Shown: one piece after another, positions 1-7,607 of the stretch
How positions within the stretch are numbered: position 1 is the stretch's first letter
How the letters are laid out: every line of letters begins with the position of its first letter
DNA from: Bacteroidota bacterium
GTDB taxonomy: Bacteria; Bacteroidota; Bacteroidia; Chitinophagales; Chitinophagaceae
NCBI GenBank assembly: GCA_023423285.1
Contig: JAFAFV010000089.1
Coordinates: 1 to 19,283 of the forward strand
Reading direction: 5' to 3'
DNA length: 19,283 nucleotides
Notes under the pieces: generated by a model
Database searches by the model: none
The model's input: the letters and a program-made list of their open reading frames with translations, nothing else
What the model was told of the DNA's origin: nothing
Translations under genes and position numbers: made by a program

Positions 1-100
1 GGGCATTAATGTCAATAGCATCGCTTGCCCATGCACTTTTAAAAGTAAATAAAAGGGAAAGGTTGGGGAAGGGCAGTTTTTCGAAAACTTGCGTGTTCAT
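1..100 (-). CDS. 5' fragment of an unidentified gene (runs off the window start)
   Basis: An open frame begins with ATG at 98-100 on the minus strand and stays open for 33 codons to the window edge. Its N-terminus reads MNTQVFEKLPFPNLS, then a stretch containing LLFTFKSAWASDAIDINA. I do not recognise the family and see no signal peptide, lipobox or membrane segment in these residues. A match to the Bacteroidota -7 promoter element lies about 70 bases upstream (171-178), and the terminator at 232-266 separates this gene from the LUD/ftsH/rsfS run, so it probably has its own transcript. Being a real gene rests on the start codon, the continuous frame and the promoter match. Function unknown. 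Confidence 0.5.
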   Translation of the reverse strand, partial: MNTQVFEKLPFPNLSLLFTFKSAWASDAIDINA

Positions 101-170
101 GGTGTTTTATTTTTAGTGTTAAGAATAGAAATAGGAGGAGGTGTTTATCTTGTGAGGCTTCTTCACATTG

Positions 171-178
171 CAAAAATA
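171..178 (-). promoter_or_regulatory. Probable -7 promoter element of the partial first gene
   Basis: The minus strand reads TATTTTTG, a full match to the Bacteroidota -7 consensus TAnnTTTG. Transcription would start near 167, giving a leader of about 65 bases before the ATG at 100. I see no convincing -33 TTTG at the usual spacing, so this rests on the -7 box and its position just downstream of the previous operon's terminator. Confidence 0.4.
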
Positions 179-231
179 CCAATAGGCAGATCAAGTGAAA
201 GTCGCTTATTCAGGCTAACGTCTGGTGCATT

Positions 232-266
232 AAAAAAGCGCCAATTCGTTTTACACGAAGGCGCTT
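232..266 (-). terminator. Rho-independent terminator of the rsfS-ftsH-LUD run
   Basis: On the minus strand AAGCGCC pairs with GGCGCTT (260-266 with 236-242). The stem continues inward with CGAA/TTCG across a 2-base bulge, around a 7-base loop, and is followed by a run of six T (232-237, shared with the stem base). It begins 26 bases after the stop codon of the LUD-domain gene, as expected for an operon end. Confidence 0.85.
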
Positions 267-291
267 AATATCTTTTAATAGCATTATTTCA

Positions 292-924
292 TCACTTATC
301 AATCAAAAACAAGAACACCTCTTTAGGCCCGTGTATACCCACCACAAGGGTTTTTTCTATATCAGCCGTGCGGCTGGGCCCGGTAGCAAATGTAATAAGA
401 GAAGGCAGGTTGTCACCATACTTTTCTTTAACGCCTTCCAGCGCATCTTTAATATCATACACCAGTTGGCTGGTATAAGCCACGCACACATGCACCGGCG
501 CGTACACGCTAGTATTGCGACCGCTTTGTGCAGCAGCACTTAGTACAATACTGCCTGTGCGAGCCACAAGGTATTCGCAACTTGTAACAGCCACATCGCA
601 ACCGGCAAGGCCGCAGGCGTTGCTGTTGGCAGGAACACTTTCGCTTAATAAATTCCTTATATCATCTTCAAGACAATAAACTTTGTCCCAGTTTTGCGAT
701 GTCATAAGGGCATTGAACTGCCGGGTAAAATCTTTTTCATTGATGCAAAATGCAAATTTGCCCTGCAAAGCAGTAAACCGCTCTGCAAATTCAATTTCAA
801 TTTCCTGGTTAAGCGGAACAAAAACTGAAGACTGACCCTCACTTTTAGGAAAGGGGATGGGAGTAGGCTGAACCAGCGCTTCCCTTATTTTTTTTAAGAT
901 ATTATCTTTTGCTCTGGAAACCAT
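292..924 (-). CDS. LUD-domain protein (LutC/YkgG family)
   Basis: A 210-residue protein of the LUD (lactate utilisation) domain family, to which LutC/YkgG belongs. The family's features are present: RTGSIVLS at 122-129, GPSRTADIE at 182-190 and GIHGP at 196-200. LutC proteins normally act with LutA and LutB, an iron-sulfur L-lactate oxidation complex, but neither is encoded nearby. Here the gene starts 9 bases after the ftsH stop and ends just before a terminator, so it is the last gene of an rsfS-ftsH-LUD transcription unit. No signal peptide or membrane segment is visible, so it should be cytoplasmic. The family assignment is secure. A lactate role is not supported by context, so I give no gene symbol. 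Confidence 0.88.
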   Translation of the reverse strand: MVSRAKDNILKKIREALVQPTPIPFPKSEGQSSVFVPLNQEIEIEFAERFTALQGKFAFCINEKDFTRQFNALMTSQNWDKVYCLEDDIRNLLSESVPANSNACGLAGCDVAVTSCEYLVARTGSIVLSAAAQSGRNTSVYAPVHVCVAYTSQLVYDIKDALEGVKEKYGDNLPSLITFATGPSRTADIEKTLVVGIHGPKEVFLFLIDK

Positions 925-933
925 TTTGAAGCA

Positions 934-3021
934 TTAGGAAGGCAACGAATGATTGGTGATGCCGCTGTCGTATGGTGGCACTCCTGCAGATATTTCGCTG
1001 GTGGGCTTAGCAGGATCATCTTCGTGATTTTGAGGCTCATGGCTTCTCCTTCCTATCAGCGCTTCCACATCTGACTTAAATAGTACTTCTTTTTCCAATA
1101 GTGCTTCTGCAAGTTTCTCTACCTCTGCTTTCTTATCAGTTAATAACTGTTTTGTTTTTTCGTAGCAATCAACAATCAGCGCCCTTACTTCTTCATCTAT
1201 AAGTTTGGAGGTTTCTTCACTGTAAGGCTTTGTAAATGTTGTTTCCTGATGCGGATCGTAAAAACTTACATTACCAATTTTGGGGTTCATACCGTAAATG
1301 GTAACCATAGAATACGCCATGCGGGTAACCTGCTGCAAGTCATTTTGCGCGCCGGTGGAAATCTTATCAAAAAATATCTCCTCGCTGGCGCGGCCACCCA
1401 GTGTCATGCATATCTGGTCAGTCAGCTGATCAGTATTGTATAAATATTGCTCTTTAGGAGTGTACTGTGCATAGCCCAGTGCTGCCGTGCCTCGCGGAAC
1501 GATAGTTACTTTAAGAAGTGGATAAGCATGCTCTAAAAACCAGCCGCACACGGCATGTCCTGCCTCATGGTAGGCAATAATCTTTTTCTCTTCAGGAGAA
1601 ATGATTTTGTTCTTCTTTTCCAAACCGCCGATCACCCGGTCAATCGCATCCTGAAAATCCTTCATATCCACGGCGGTTTTATTTTTGCGTGCCGCGATCA
1701 ACGCCGCTTCGTTACATACGTTGGCAATATCGGCGCCGGCAAAACCGGGCGTTTGCTCTGCCAGTTTATGTACATCAAGCGTTTCAGATATTTTAATGTC
1801 CTTTAAATGAACTTTAAAGATCGCTTCGCGGCCAACAAGATCAGGCTGATCAATGGAAATTTGCCTGTCGAACCTGCCGGGACGCAGCAAAGCCGAGTCA
1901 AGCACATCCGGGCGGTTGGTAGCGGCTAAAACAATAATTCCCGAGTCGGTACCAAATCCGTCCATTTCTACCAGCATCTGGTTCAATGTACTTTCGCGCT
2001 CATCATTACTCATCATGGCATTTTTACCACGCGCACGGCCAATGGCGTCAATTTCATCAATAAAAATAATACAGGGTGCTTTTTCACGGGCTTGTTTAAA
2101 CAGGTCGCGCACGCGGCTGGCGCCAACGCCCACAAACATTTCTACAAAATCTGACCCGCTGAGGCTGAAGAAAGGCACCTGTGCCTCGCCTGCAACGGCT
2201 TTTGCCAAAAGCGTTTTACCCGTTCCGGGAGGGCCTACAAGCAACGCGCCTTTAGGTATTTTGCCCCCCAGGGCTGTGTATTTTTTAGGATTACGCAGAA
2301 AATCTACGATCTCCATCACTTCCACTTTAGCTTCATCAAGACCGGCCACATCGGCAAACGTAATATTTACCTTAGTACCTTTATCAAACAGGGTGGCCTT
2401 TGATTTTCCAATATTGAAAATACCGCCTGCCCCGCCCGGTCCGCCCGCGCCACCGCTCATTTTGCGCATCATCAGTATCCATATGCCGATGATGAGAAGA
2501 AATGGCAAGATCATACCCAGCGCACGGCCAAAAAAATCGCTTACTTCAGAAACTTTATAAGGCGTGTCTGTAGGCCTTAGCTGTGGGTTGGCATTGTAAA
2601 ATGCCGTCATTTGCTCCAAAAAGTTGTCGCCGCTGGTAATTTTAAATTCCACATTAGGCGTATTGCCAGAAGATAAAGCTGTTTTGGGGGCTTCGGGCTT
2701 TTGAAGTTCAGGATAGTATTTTATACTATCTTTTTTAATCCAAACCTTTACGTCGCGGGCATTATTCACGATCTCGTACCTTTCAACATGGCCTTTTTTA
2801 ACCATCTGTAAAAAGTCGTTCATGTTGGTTTCGGCTGCACCATTACCCATTGGACTTAAAAACTGGAAACCCAGCATAATGGCCAATATGATAATAAATG
2901 CCCAGTACCCGCCAAACCTTGGGGTCTTTTTTGGCCCACCCGGCTGAGGATTTTTATTGTTATTGGATGAAAACGGGTTTTTTCCACCCTTTTCCTGATT
3001 ATTATAGTTCTGTTGCGACAT
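934..3021 (-). CDS. ftsH: ATP-dependent zinc metalloprotease FtsH
   Basis: Membrane-anchored AAA+ protease that unfolds and degrades misassembled membrane proteins and some soluble regulators. The 695 residues show the full architecture: an Asn/Gly/Lys-rich cytoplasmic start (1-37), first membrane helix about 38-56, periplasmic FtsH-ext domain about 60-160, second helix about 166-186, then a Gly-rich linker. The AAA module has Walker A GPPGTGKT (263-270), Walker B IIFIDEID (318-325) and the second region of homology with arginine fingers R380 and R383. The peptidase has HEAGH (485-489), with D561 the likely third zinc ligand. After about residue 660 comes a low-complexity, Pro/Ser/Glu-rich tail. 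The gene starts with ATG, 140 bases downstream of rsfS, and the LUD gene follows after 9 bases. All catalytic motifs are intact. Confidence 0.98.
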   Translation of the reverse strand: MSQQNYNNQEKGGKNPFSSNNNKNPQPGGPKKTPRFGGYWAFIIILAIMLGFQFLSPMGNGAAETNMNDFLQMVKKGHVERYEIVNNARDVKVWIKKDSIKYYPELQKPEAPKTALSSGNTPNVEFKITSGDNFLEQMTAFYNANPQLRPTDTPYKVSEVSDFFGRALGMILPFLLIIGIWILMMRKMSGGAGGPGGAGGIFNIGKSKATLFDKGTKVNITFADVAGLDEAKVEVMEIVDFLRNPKKYTALGGKIPKGALLVGPPGTGKTLLAKAVAGEAQVPFFSLSGSDFVEMFVGVGASRVRDLFKQAREKAPCIIFIDEIDAIGRARGKNAMMSNDERESTLNQMLVEMDGFGTDSGIIVLAATNRPDVLDSALLRPGRFDRQISIDQPDLVGREAIFKVHLKDIKISETLDVHKLAEQTPGFAGADIANVCNEAALIAARKNKTAVDMKDFQDAIDRVIGGLEKKNKIISPEEKKIIAYHEAGHAVCGWFLEHAYPLLKVTIVPRGTAALGYAQYTPKEQYLYNTDQLTDQICMTLGGRASEEIFFDKISTGAQNDLQQVTRMAYSMVTIYGMNPKIGNVSFYDPHQETTFTKPYSEETSKLIDEEVRALIVDCYEKTKQLLTDKKAEVEKLAEALLEKEVLFKSDVEALIGRRSHEPQNHEDDPAKPTSEISAGVPPYDSGITNHSLPS

Positions 3022-3161
3022 ATCTGGATGTTATGGACATATAAGGCTAAAAGTGCCTTGTTTGTTTATTATTAAAATGAAATTATATTAAAAGTAATGA
3101 TTTTACAGGCAGGAACTTGTCCGGTTGTTTTTTCCAGAATATTCAGGCTTTAATGGTATTC

Positions 3162-3563
3162 TTAATCATGCTCTACCCTTACTGCATCGTTCCACATTTC
3201 TTCAATCGCGTAAAATTTGCGGTTTTCGGGAAGCATCACGTGTACAACCACGTTTACATAATCAATCAATACCCATTGCAGGTTTTCCATTCCTTCTTTA
3301 TGAAAAATGCGTTCGCCGCATAATTCCCTTACCTGATCTTCAATGTGATGGGCTATTGCACGCACCTGCGGCTGGCTGGAAGCTTCGCAAATGATAAAAA
3401 AATCAGAGACTGCCTCTGTAACCTTGCGCAGATCAAGAGAAACAATATTTTCACCTTTTTTTTCCTGAATGGCGGCAATAATGGTTTTAAAAATTTTAGA
3501 ATTTTTAGTAAGTTTTGCCACGCTTTTGTTACTGCGTTTCGTTAGCGATTCCAGTGGTTCCAA
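3162..3563 (-). CDS. rsfS: Ribosome silencing factor RsfS
   Basis: RsfS (RsfA/DUF143 family) binds ribosomal protein L14 on the large subunit and blocks subunit joining when nutrients are short. The 133-residue sequence has the family's core: KIFKTIIAAIQEKKGENIVSLDLR is split around 23-46, then VSDFFIICEA (52-61), an amphipathic helix at 67-79, WVLIDYVNVVVHVM (97-110) and KFYAIEEMWNDA (116-127). The start is uncertain. The longest frame uses TTG at 3561-3563, and no ATG lies before residue 92. A GTG at 3519-3521 (residue 15) would give an N-terminus MAKLTKNSKIF. A one-mismatch promoter box overlaps the TTG, which would favour the GTG. It is divergent from birA and is followed by ftsH. Confidence 0.95.
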   Translation of the reverse strand: MEPLESLTKRSNKSVAKLTKNSKIFKTIIAAIQEKKGENIVSLDLRKVTEAVSDFFIICEASSQPQVRAIAHHIEDQVRELCGERIFHKEGMENLQWVLIDYVNVVVHVMLPENRKFYAIEEMWNDAVRVEHD

Positions 3564-3568
3564 ATAGA
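3561..3568 (-). promoter_or_regulatory. Possible -7 element for rsfS-ftsH-LUD
   Basis: The minus strand reads TCTATTTG, one mismatch from TAnnTTTG. If used, transcription starts near 3557, inside the longest rsfS frame, and translation would have to start at the GTG 3519-3521 or another downstream codon. The single mismatch and the lack of a clear -33 box keep this tentative. Confidence 0.28.
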
Positions 3569-3665
3569 AGAATTTATATTTAAAAATAACGGGGAAGCAA
3601 GTTTTCAGATATTCATCCGGTGTTTCCTGCAGAAACTGATCTCTTTACTTTACACCCAAACTTAT

Positions 3666-3673
3666 TTACTTTG
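3666..3673 (+). promoter_or_regulatory. Possible -7 element for birA
   Basis: TTACTTTG is one mismatch from TAnnTTTG and lies 17 bases before the TTG start of birA. This would give a leader of about 14 bases, the same short spacing seen at other promoters in this window. Confidence 0.35.
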
Positions 3674-3690
3674 TTCAAAAATAGCAATTA

Positions 3691-4476
3691 TTGGCACATA
3701 TAAACCAAGATAATTTTATTGAACTGCCCTCAATAGACAGTACCAATAACTATGCCCGGCAGCTTTTAAAAGACCAAAACCTGACGGAGAGACAGGGATG
3801 CAACCTACACGGCACCCTCATTTTTACCCACCATCAGTGGCAGGGCAAGGGCCAGCGTGGCAAAAGCTGGCTATCAGCGCCCAGCGAAAACTTGCAAATG
3901 AGCCTGATCCTGAAACCGCAACCGCTTCAATTGCGGCAGCAATTTTTACTAAGTGCTATGGTGGCAGTGGCGGCAAGGCAGTTTTTTGCTGATTGTAGCG
4001 GGAGCGATATTGTTATTAAATGGCCGAATGATATTTATTTTCAAGACAGAAAGGCAGGCGGCATATTGATAGAAAACATTATTACAGGTGTTGAATGGCG
4101 ATGGGCCATTGTTGGCATTGGTTTGAACATTAACCAAACTGTATTTGACCCGGCGCTGCCAAACCCTGTGTCGTTAAAACAAATTACGGGAAAGGATTTT
4201 GACTGCGTGGAACTGGCAAAAGAACTAAGCAAGGCGATTCTTGAAAAAGTTACCAGTTACGGTTTACAGGTTACAGGTTCCGGTTTAGCCGTTACCAATA
4301 GCTTGTTGGATACATATAATAAGCATCTTTATAAGCGCGGTGAAAAAGTGCGGCTTAAAAAAAATAACCGTGCGTTTGATGCCTTAATTAAACAGGTAAC
4401 TGAAAACGGGCAACTGGTAACAGAAACAGGGATGGAGGAGCGGTTTGATTTTGGGGAAGTGGTTTGGATGGTTTAA
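3691..4476 (+). CDS. birA: Biotin--[acetyl-CoA-carboxylase] ligase
   Basis: Monofunctional biotin protein ligase that activates biotin to biotinyl-AMP and attaches it to the lysine of biotin carboxyl carrier domains. The 261 residues lack the N-terminal DNA-binding domain of E. coli BirA, so it should not act as a repressor. Motifs seen are DSTNNYA (16-22), the adenylate loop GKGQRGKSW (52-60), KWPNDI (110-115), RKAGGILIE (120-128, with K121 the expected active-site lysine) and GIGLNIN (142-148). The small C-terminal SH3-like domain follows from about 212. The start is TTG at 3691: an in-frame TAG at 3682 excludes anything upstream, and no ATG occurs before the first motif. A repeat-like stretch (residues 187-202) interrupts the expected helix before the C-terminal domain. 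It converges with the next gene, 12 bases apart. Confidence 0.95.
   Translation: MAHINQDNFIELPSIDSTNNYARQLLKDQNLTERQGCNLHGTLIFTHHQWQGKGQRGKSWLSAPSENLQMSLILKPQPLQLRQQFLLSAMVAVAARQFFADCSGSDIVIKWPNDIYFQDRKAGGILIENIITGVEWRWAIVGIGLNINQTVFDPALPNPVSLKQITGKDFDCVELAKELSKAILEKVTSYGLQVTGSGLAVTNSLLDTYNKHLYKRGEKVRLKKNNRAFDALIKQVTENGQLVTETGMEERFDFGEVVWMV
4249..4296 (+). repeat. Degenerate GTTAC-type tandem repeat inside birA
   Basis: These 48 bases contain seven copies of a short degenerate unit, GTTACC, GTTACG, GTTTACAG, GTTACAG, GTTCCG, GTTTAGCC and GTTACC, almost back to back. They are in frame and encode residues 187-202 (VTSYGLQVTGSGLAVT), where related ligases usually have a charged helix. The repeat is seen directly; insertion as its origin is inference. 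Confidence 0.5.
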
Positions 4477-4488
4477 ATTGGATGGTAT

Positions 4489-5397
4489 TTAGAACTTTTT
4501 TCCGATCATAAGACGTGCTAGTACAAATGCAGGCGCGCGGCTTATTTTGTACGGTTCATTATTAATTGTCACCTCCCGGCTACCCAAAACCAGGTTGGGA
4601 CCTATTGAAAAACCAAGATCAAAAACGTAATTACTATTTGTATTAATTAACAATCCCGCTTGAAAAGGATTTATCAGTAATTGGTTCCGGTTTTGTGTCA
4701 GTGAACGGATGTAAATATTCGCAGTATCAACTGGATTGGCACGACGGGAAACAGTATTATTATTAAAAATAAAATCTGTACCAAGATACAGGCTTGGTTG
4801 AAGTTGCTTTAAAGGATAAAACCTGAAACCTGCTCCGGCACCAAACAATTTACCATTTATGCCAATCATCAGAGGAATTGCCCTTAATCCTAAACTTCCA
4901 TTACCAATTATTTTTTCATAGCTCAATTGTATTAACGAGAAATGGGTTTCATGATAATCCGCATAAGTAAAATCATTATGAAAATTATCTATGGAGAGCG
5001 AAATAGGCCCACTAAAAACGCCGCCTCCAACTGAAACGATATTTTTCTTTTGATTGTAGAACTCCTGTTTTTTTCGCCTCCTTGCCAGATGATCATTAAA
5101 AAAAACCGTGTGTTTTAGTTTATCATCATATTTGATTGCGATCAAATCTTTCATTTCTAATTTTATTTCCCCCCTTCTCACTATTGGCTTTTTATTAGTG
5201 ATCGCAATGCTGTCCTTAGCCGTAAAATGAAATTTTTCAAAAGGGTAAGAAGTAATATGTTCCGATTCAATGCGCAGTAGCTTCACTACAATCGTATCAG
5301 GTAAATTTTTTCTCTTTGGTTTTAGGATCAAAGTATCCTGTGCATTGGCAAAAAACAAACTAAACAATAACAGAGTGGTAAATAAGCAGCCTTTCAT
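4489..5397 (-). CDS. Exported protein of unknown function, probable outer-membrane barrel
   Basis: I do not recognise this 302-residue protein. It starts with a Sec signal peptide (charged MKGC, hydrophobic core, cleavage expected after ANA at 17-19, leaving Gln first). Residues about 20-105 form a beta-rich domain rich in Lys and Thr (for example KNLPDTIVVKLLRIESEHI). After a basic stretch (RRRKKQ, about 105-111) the rest consists of alternating hydrophobic and aromatic strands with Gly-rich turns (VGGGVFSGPISLSI, GAGAGFRFYPL) and ends in LMIGKKF with a C-terminal Phe. Signal peptide plus such strands suggest an outer-membrane barrel of about 8-10 strands. It is convergent with birA and divergent from the next exported gene, 60 bases apart. 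Confidence 0.8.
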   Translation of the reverse strand: MKGCLFTTLLLFSLFFANAQDTLILKPKRKNLPDTIVVKLLRIESEHITSYPFEKFHFTAKDSIAITNKKPIVRRGEIKLEMKDLIAIKYDDKLKHTVFFNDHLARRRKKQEFYNQKKNIVSVGGGVFSGPISLSIDNFHNDFTYADYHETHFSLIQLSYEKIIGNGSLGLRAIPLMIGINGKLFGAGAGFRFYPLKQLQPSLYLGTDFIFNNNTVSRRANPVDTANIYIRSLTQNRNQLLINPFQAGLLINTNSNYVFDLGFSIGPNLVLGSREVTINNEPYKISRAPAFVLARLMIGKKF

Positions 5398-5432
5398 TTT
5401 GATTTTTATGATTATGAAGACGTAAATGATCT

Positions 5433-5440
5433 TAAATTTG
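5433..5440 (+). promoter_or_regulatory. -7 promoter element for the 5458 gene
   Basis: TAAATTTG matches TAnnTTTG exactly and ends 17 bases before the ATG at 5458, so transcription should start near 5444 with a leader of about 14 bases. The expected -33 position is only AT-rich. Confidence 0.55.
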
Positions 5441-5457
5441 CAACAACTTAACCATTT

Positions 5458-6246
5458 ATGAAGAAAATTATTACTACTGCTTTATTGATTTTTACTGCAA
5501 TGATCTGTAACGCACAAAACTGGGAACTGAAAGTGAACGCGGGAGGGAATACAAGTTTTTTAGATCATATACAAAGTTTTATAGCCGTTCGGACACAGCC
5601 TAAAGATCCATTTAACGGACCTATAGGTATCGATTTGGGTTCGCCAGGTACTGGTATTTCAATAGTTAACGCTAGTCTTTCCGATATGGAAGCTAAAAAC
5701 AAAATCGGTTATTATGTTGATGGGGAATTGGTCAGACATATATCAGAAAACTGGGCCTTATCCGTTTCCCTGGGGCTGAAAAAAATCAGTTACGATTATA
5801 ATATGATACTTACTGAGGGAAGTACAAACTTCGATATAAGAACGGTGGAAAAAGATTACGGAAAATCCCGGTTTCTATATGTGAGTTCAAGATTCATGAA
5901 CTTATCAAAATCATTTTCAAATGTAAGTATGAGTATAGGTCCGGTTTTGAGCTATCTAATCCATAATAAAAAATTCAATAACCAGTTCATTTCGGAAAAT
6001 GATAATAACACCATTAGTATTTTAACGCTGCCTAACCCTCAACCCGCTAAATTTTTATACGGTGGAAATTTTACTATAGGCTATAAGGTTAGCAGACCGA
6101 TGGCAATAAAAGCAGGCGTGCAATATTTCTTCAATTCAGTTTATAAAAAAGGAGAAAACCAGGAAGGATTTGAAAATCCAAAAGATGTGTTAGTCAATCC
6201 GCTGCAACTCACGCTGGGATTGAGTTATAGTATCCTGAAATTTTAA
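5458..6246 (+). CDS. Exported outer-membrane beta-barrel-like protein
   Basis: A 262-residue protein with a clear Sec signal peptide (MKKIITTALLIFTAMICNAQ, cleavage before Gln20), followed by WELKVNAGGNTSFLD, typical of the first strand of small Bacteroidota barrels. Later stretches (ALSVSLGLKKISYDY, SMSIGPVLSYLI, FTIGYKVSRPMAIKAGVQYFF and LTLGLSYSILKF at the C-terminus) are amphipathic strands separated by polar loops, ending in a terminal Phe as recognised by the outer-membrane assembly machinery. It sits alone on the plus strand with its own promoter box, facing a convergent barrel gene. The specific function cannot be read from the sequence. Confidence 0.82.
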   Translation: MKKIITTALLIFTAMICNAQNWELKVNAGGNTSFLDHIQSFIAVRTQPKDPFNGPIGIDLGSPGTGISIVNASLSDMEAKNKIGYYVDGELVRHISENWALSVSLGLKKISYDYNMILTEGSTNFDIRTVEKDYGKSRFLYVSSRFMNLSKSFSNVSMSIGPVLSYLIHNKKFNNQFISENDNNTISILTLPNPQPAKFLYGGNFTIGYKVSRPMAIKAGVQYFFNSVYKKGENQEGFENPKDVLVNPLQLTLGLSYSILKF

Positions 6247-6271
6247 ACAGGATTTGTAAGACGAATGTATA

Positions 6272-6988
6272 TTAAAACTTATATCCAACCGATACTCCAA
6301 ACTGCCTGTTTTTTTGCACATATCCTGAACTGATGCCTTTTACGGTTGGCGTTATATTTAAAAGCCCTAACTGGCCATTTGCCTGAAAGTAAAAATTTTG
6401 AGCAAACTCATAACCTAAAAGTGCCGAAAAACCTGCATCAAGCGGCTTCCCATATGTTTGAGTTTCAGCAATACCAAATGCTCCGCCGCCATTAGTGCTG
6501 TCTAAATATGCTCCTGTAATGTCGTTTTTAAAGTTGAGCTTTCCTTTTTGAGATAATGAGGATGAGCCTTCTGTAGCCGCTATCTTCCAACTGCCTCCAA
6601 TGCCATAAGAAATATACGGACCCACACCGGCAAGAACCCGACCTGTACCTAATTGTGGTTTAAATAATAAATTAACCGGTACTTCAAGGTAATAAGGCAT
6701 TTCGGTGCCAATGGCTTTAATTCCTCCCTGGGCTTCACTGTACTTATATCCTTTTGTGCTAAATAATAAACCGGGTTGTATATAAAAATCCCGTGTAATG
6801 TTAAGGTCTGCCGTTATGCCTGCATGAAAGCCTGTCAACAACGATGTTGATTGCTTGTTGCCTTGCTCATCTTTGGCAAGAACATTTGAAAAATTCGCTC
6901 CCGCTCTAATACCCCATTGAACCTGTGCTGATGTATTTAAAACTATCAGCAAACACATTACCATTAAGATTGTATGAATTCTTTTCAT
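6272..6988 (-). CDS. Outer-membrane beta-barrel protein, PorT-like family
   Basis: A 238-residue protein with a signal peptide (cleavage expected after TSA at 19-21) followed by VQWGIRAGANFSNV, the classic opening of the small Bacteroidota barrel family (outer membrane protein beta-barrel domain, PorT-like). Family features continue: GFHAGITADLNITRDFYIQPGLLF spread over 53-76, YLEVPVNLLFKP (about 101-112), GVGPYISYGIGG, and the C-terminal strand RQFGVSVGYKF. Its start is 19 bases after the stop of the 7008-7553 gene, so the two are probably co-transcribed and share the control proposed at 7608-7624. Cargo or substrate is unknown. Confidence 0.87.
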   Translation of the reverse strand: MKRIHTILMVMCLLIVLNTSAQVQWGIRAGANFSNVLAKDEQGNKQSTSLLTGFHAGITADLNITRDFYIQPGLLFSTKGYKYSEAQGGIKAIGTEMPYYLEVPVNLLFKPQLGTGRVLAGVGPYISYGIGGSWKIAATEGSSSLSQKGKLNFKNDITGAYLDSTNGGGAFGIAETQTYGKPLDAGFSALLGYEFAQNFYFQANGQLGLLNITPTVKGISSGYVQKNRQFGVSVGYKF

Positions 6989-7007
6989 TATAAATTAATT
7001 TAAATAT

Positions 7008-7553
7008 TTATTTAAGTCTTAACCTGTAACCTATAGACATTCCAACCGGTAAGAAATCATTTTCAAACTGCGCACCGTAATTATTTGTAAGCATTTGTTT
7101 ATACTCTTTTTCTTCTCCATTTCTTAAAGGCACAGTAAGGGCAATGGCAATGTAATTTTTCCTCAACTCTCCAACTCTCCAATCTATACCGGCACCAAAG
7201 GTAGGCCCGTAAAATAGCTTACTGAGATTGGAATTATCTTTAATTTTCACCGCACTGTGATACCCGTACATACCCATAACAAAAGGGGTTACAGCAGCAT
7301 CATCTTTTAAAAAGAACCTGCCTTTTAGACCAATATTATAACCAACCCCTGCAAGCGCGTAACCACCACCCGCAAATAGTCCAATATTTTTTTGGGGATA
7401 AAAAAGCATATTTATACCAACCCCACCATAGTCAAACCCTGCTCCTATACCAAGATTGACCTTTTCTGTTTGCGGGGGATATTCTTCCGTTTGTGCGTTT
7501 GCAAATGAATGAAATAGCGCGATGATCGCGAAGAAGATTGTAATTTTTCTCAT
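7008..7553 (-). CDS. Small exported outer-membrane barrel protein
   Basis: The frame is open from 7652, but I place the start at the ATG 7551-7553 because it gives a normal signal peptide (MRKITIFFAIIALFHSFANA, cleavage before Gln21). The upstream extension would overlap the putative operator and promoter. The mature part of the 181-residue protein is built of Gly/aromatic strands (LGIGAGFDYGGVGINMLFYP, IGLFAGGGYALAGVGYNIGL, TPFVMGMYGYHSAV, FGAGIDWRV) and ends GMSIGYRLRLK, so a barrel of about eight strands is likely. It lacks the terminal Phe seen in its neighbours. It follows tetR by 85 bases, with a perfect palindrome and a -7 box between them, and leads the pair with the 6272-6988 barrel. 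Confidence 0.82.
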   Translation of the reverse strand: MRKITIFFAIIALFHSFANAQTEEYPPQTEKVNLGIGAGFDYGGVGINMLFYPQKNIGLFAGGGYALAGVGYNIGLKGRFFLKDDAAVTPFVMGMYGYHSAVKIKDNSNLSKLFYGPTFGAGIDWRVGELRKNYIAIALTVPLRNGEEKEYKQMLTNNYGAQFENDFLPVGMSIGYRLRLK

Positions 7554-7582
7554 GGCGTTTAGTTTTAGTAAAATAATAATCT

Positions 7583-7590
7583 CAAAAATA
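7583..7590 (-). promoter_or_regulatory. -7 promoter element for the barrel pair (7553 and 6988)
   Basis: The minus strand reads TATTTTTG, a full match to TAnnTTTG, giving a start near 7579 and a leader of about 26 bases. A TTTG lies 22 bases upstream, inside the palindrome at 7608-7624. That spacing is slightly longer than the usual 19 or so. Confidence 0.55.
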
Positions 7591-7607
7591 AGATGACGAA
7601 ACGGAAT

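Noticed and set aside
1853..2560. A 235-codon open frame on the plus strand, opposite ftsH
   Set aside because: It is antisense to the AAA domain of ftsH, has no recognisable domain and no start signal. The minus-strand frame carries every FtsH motif.
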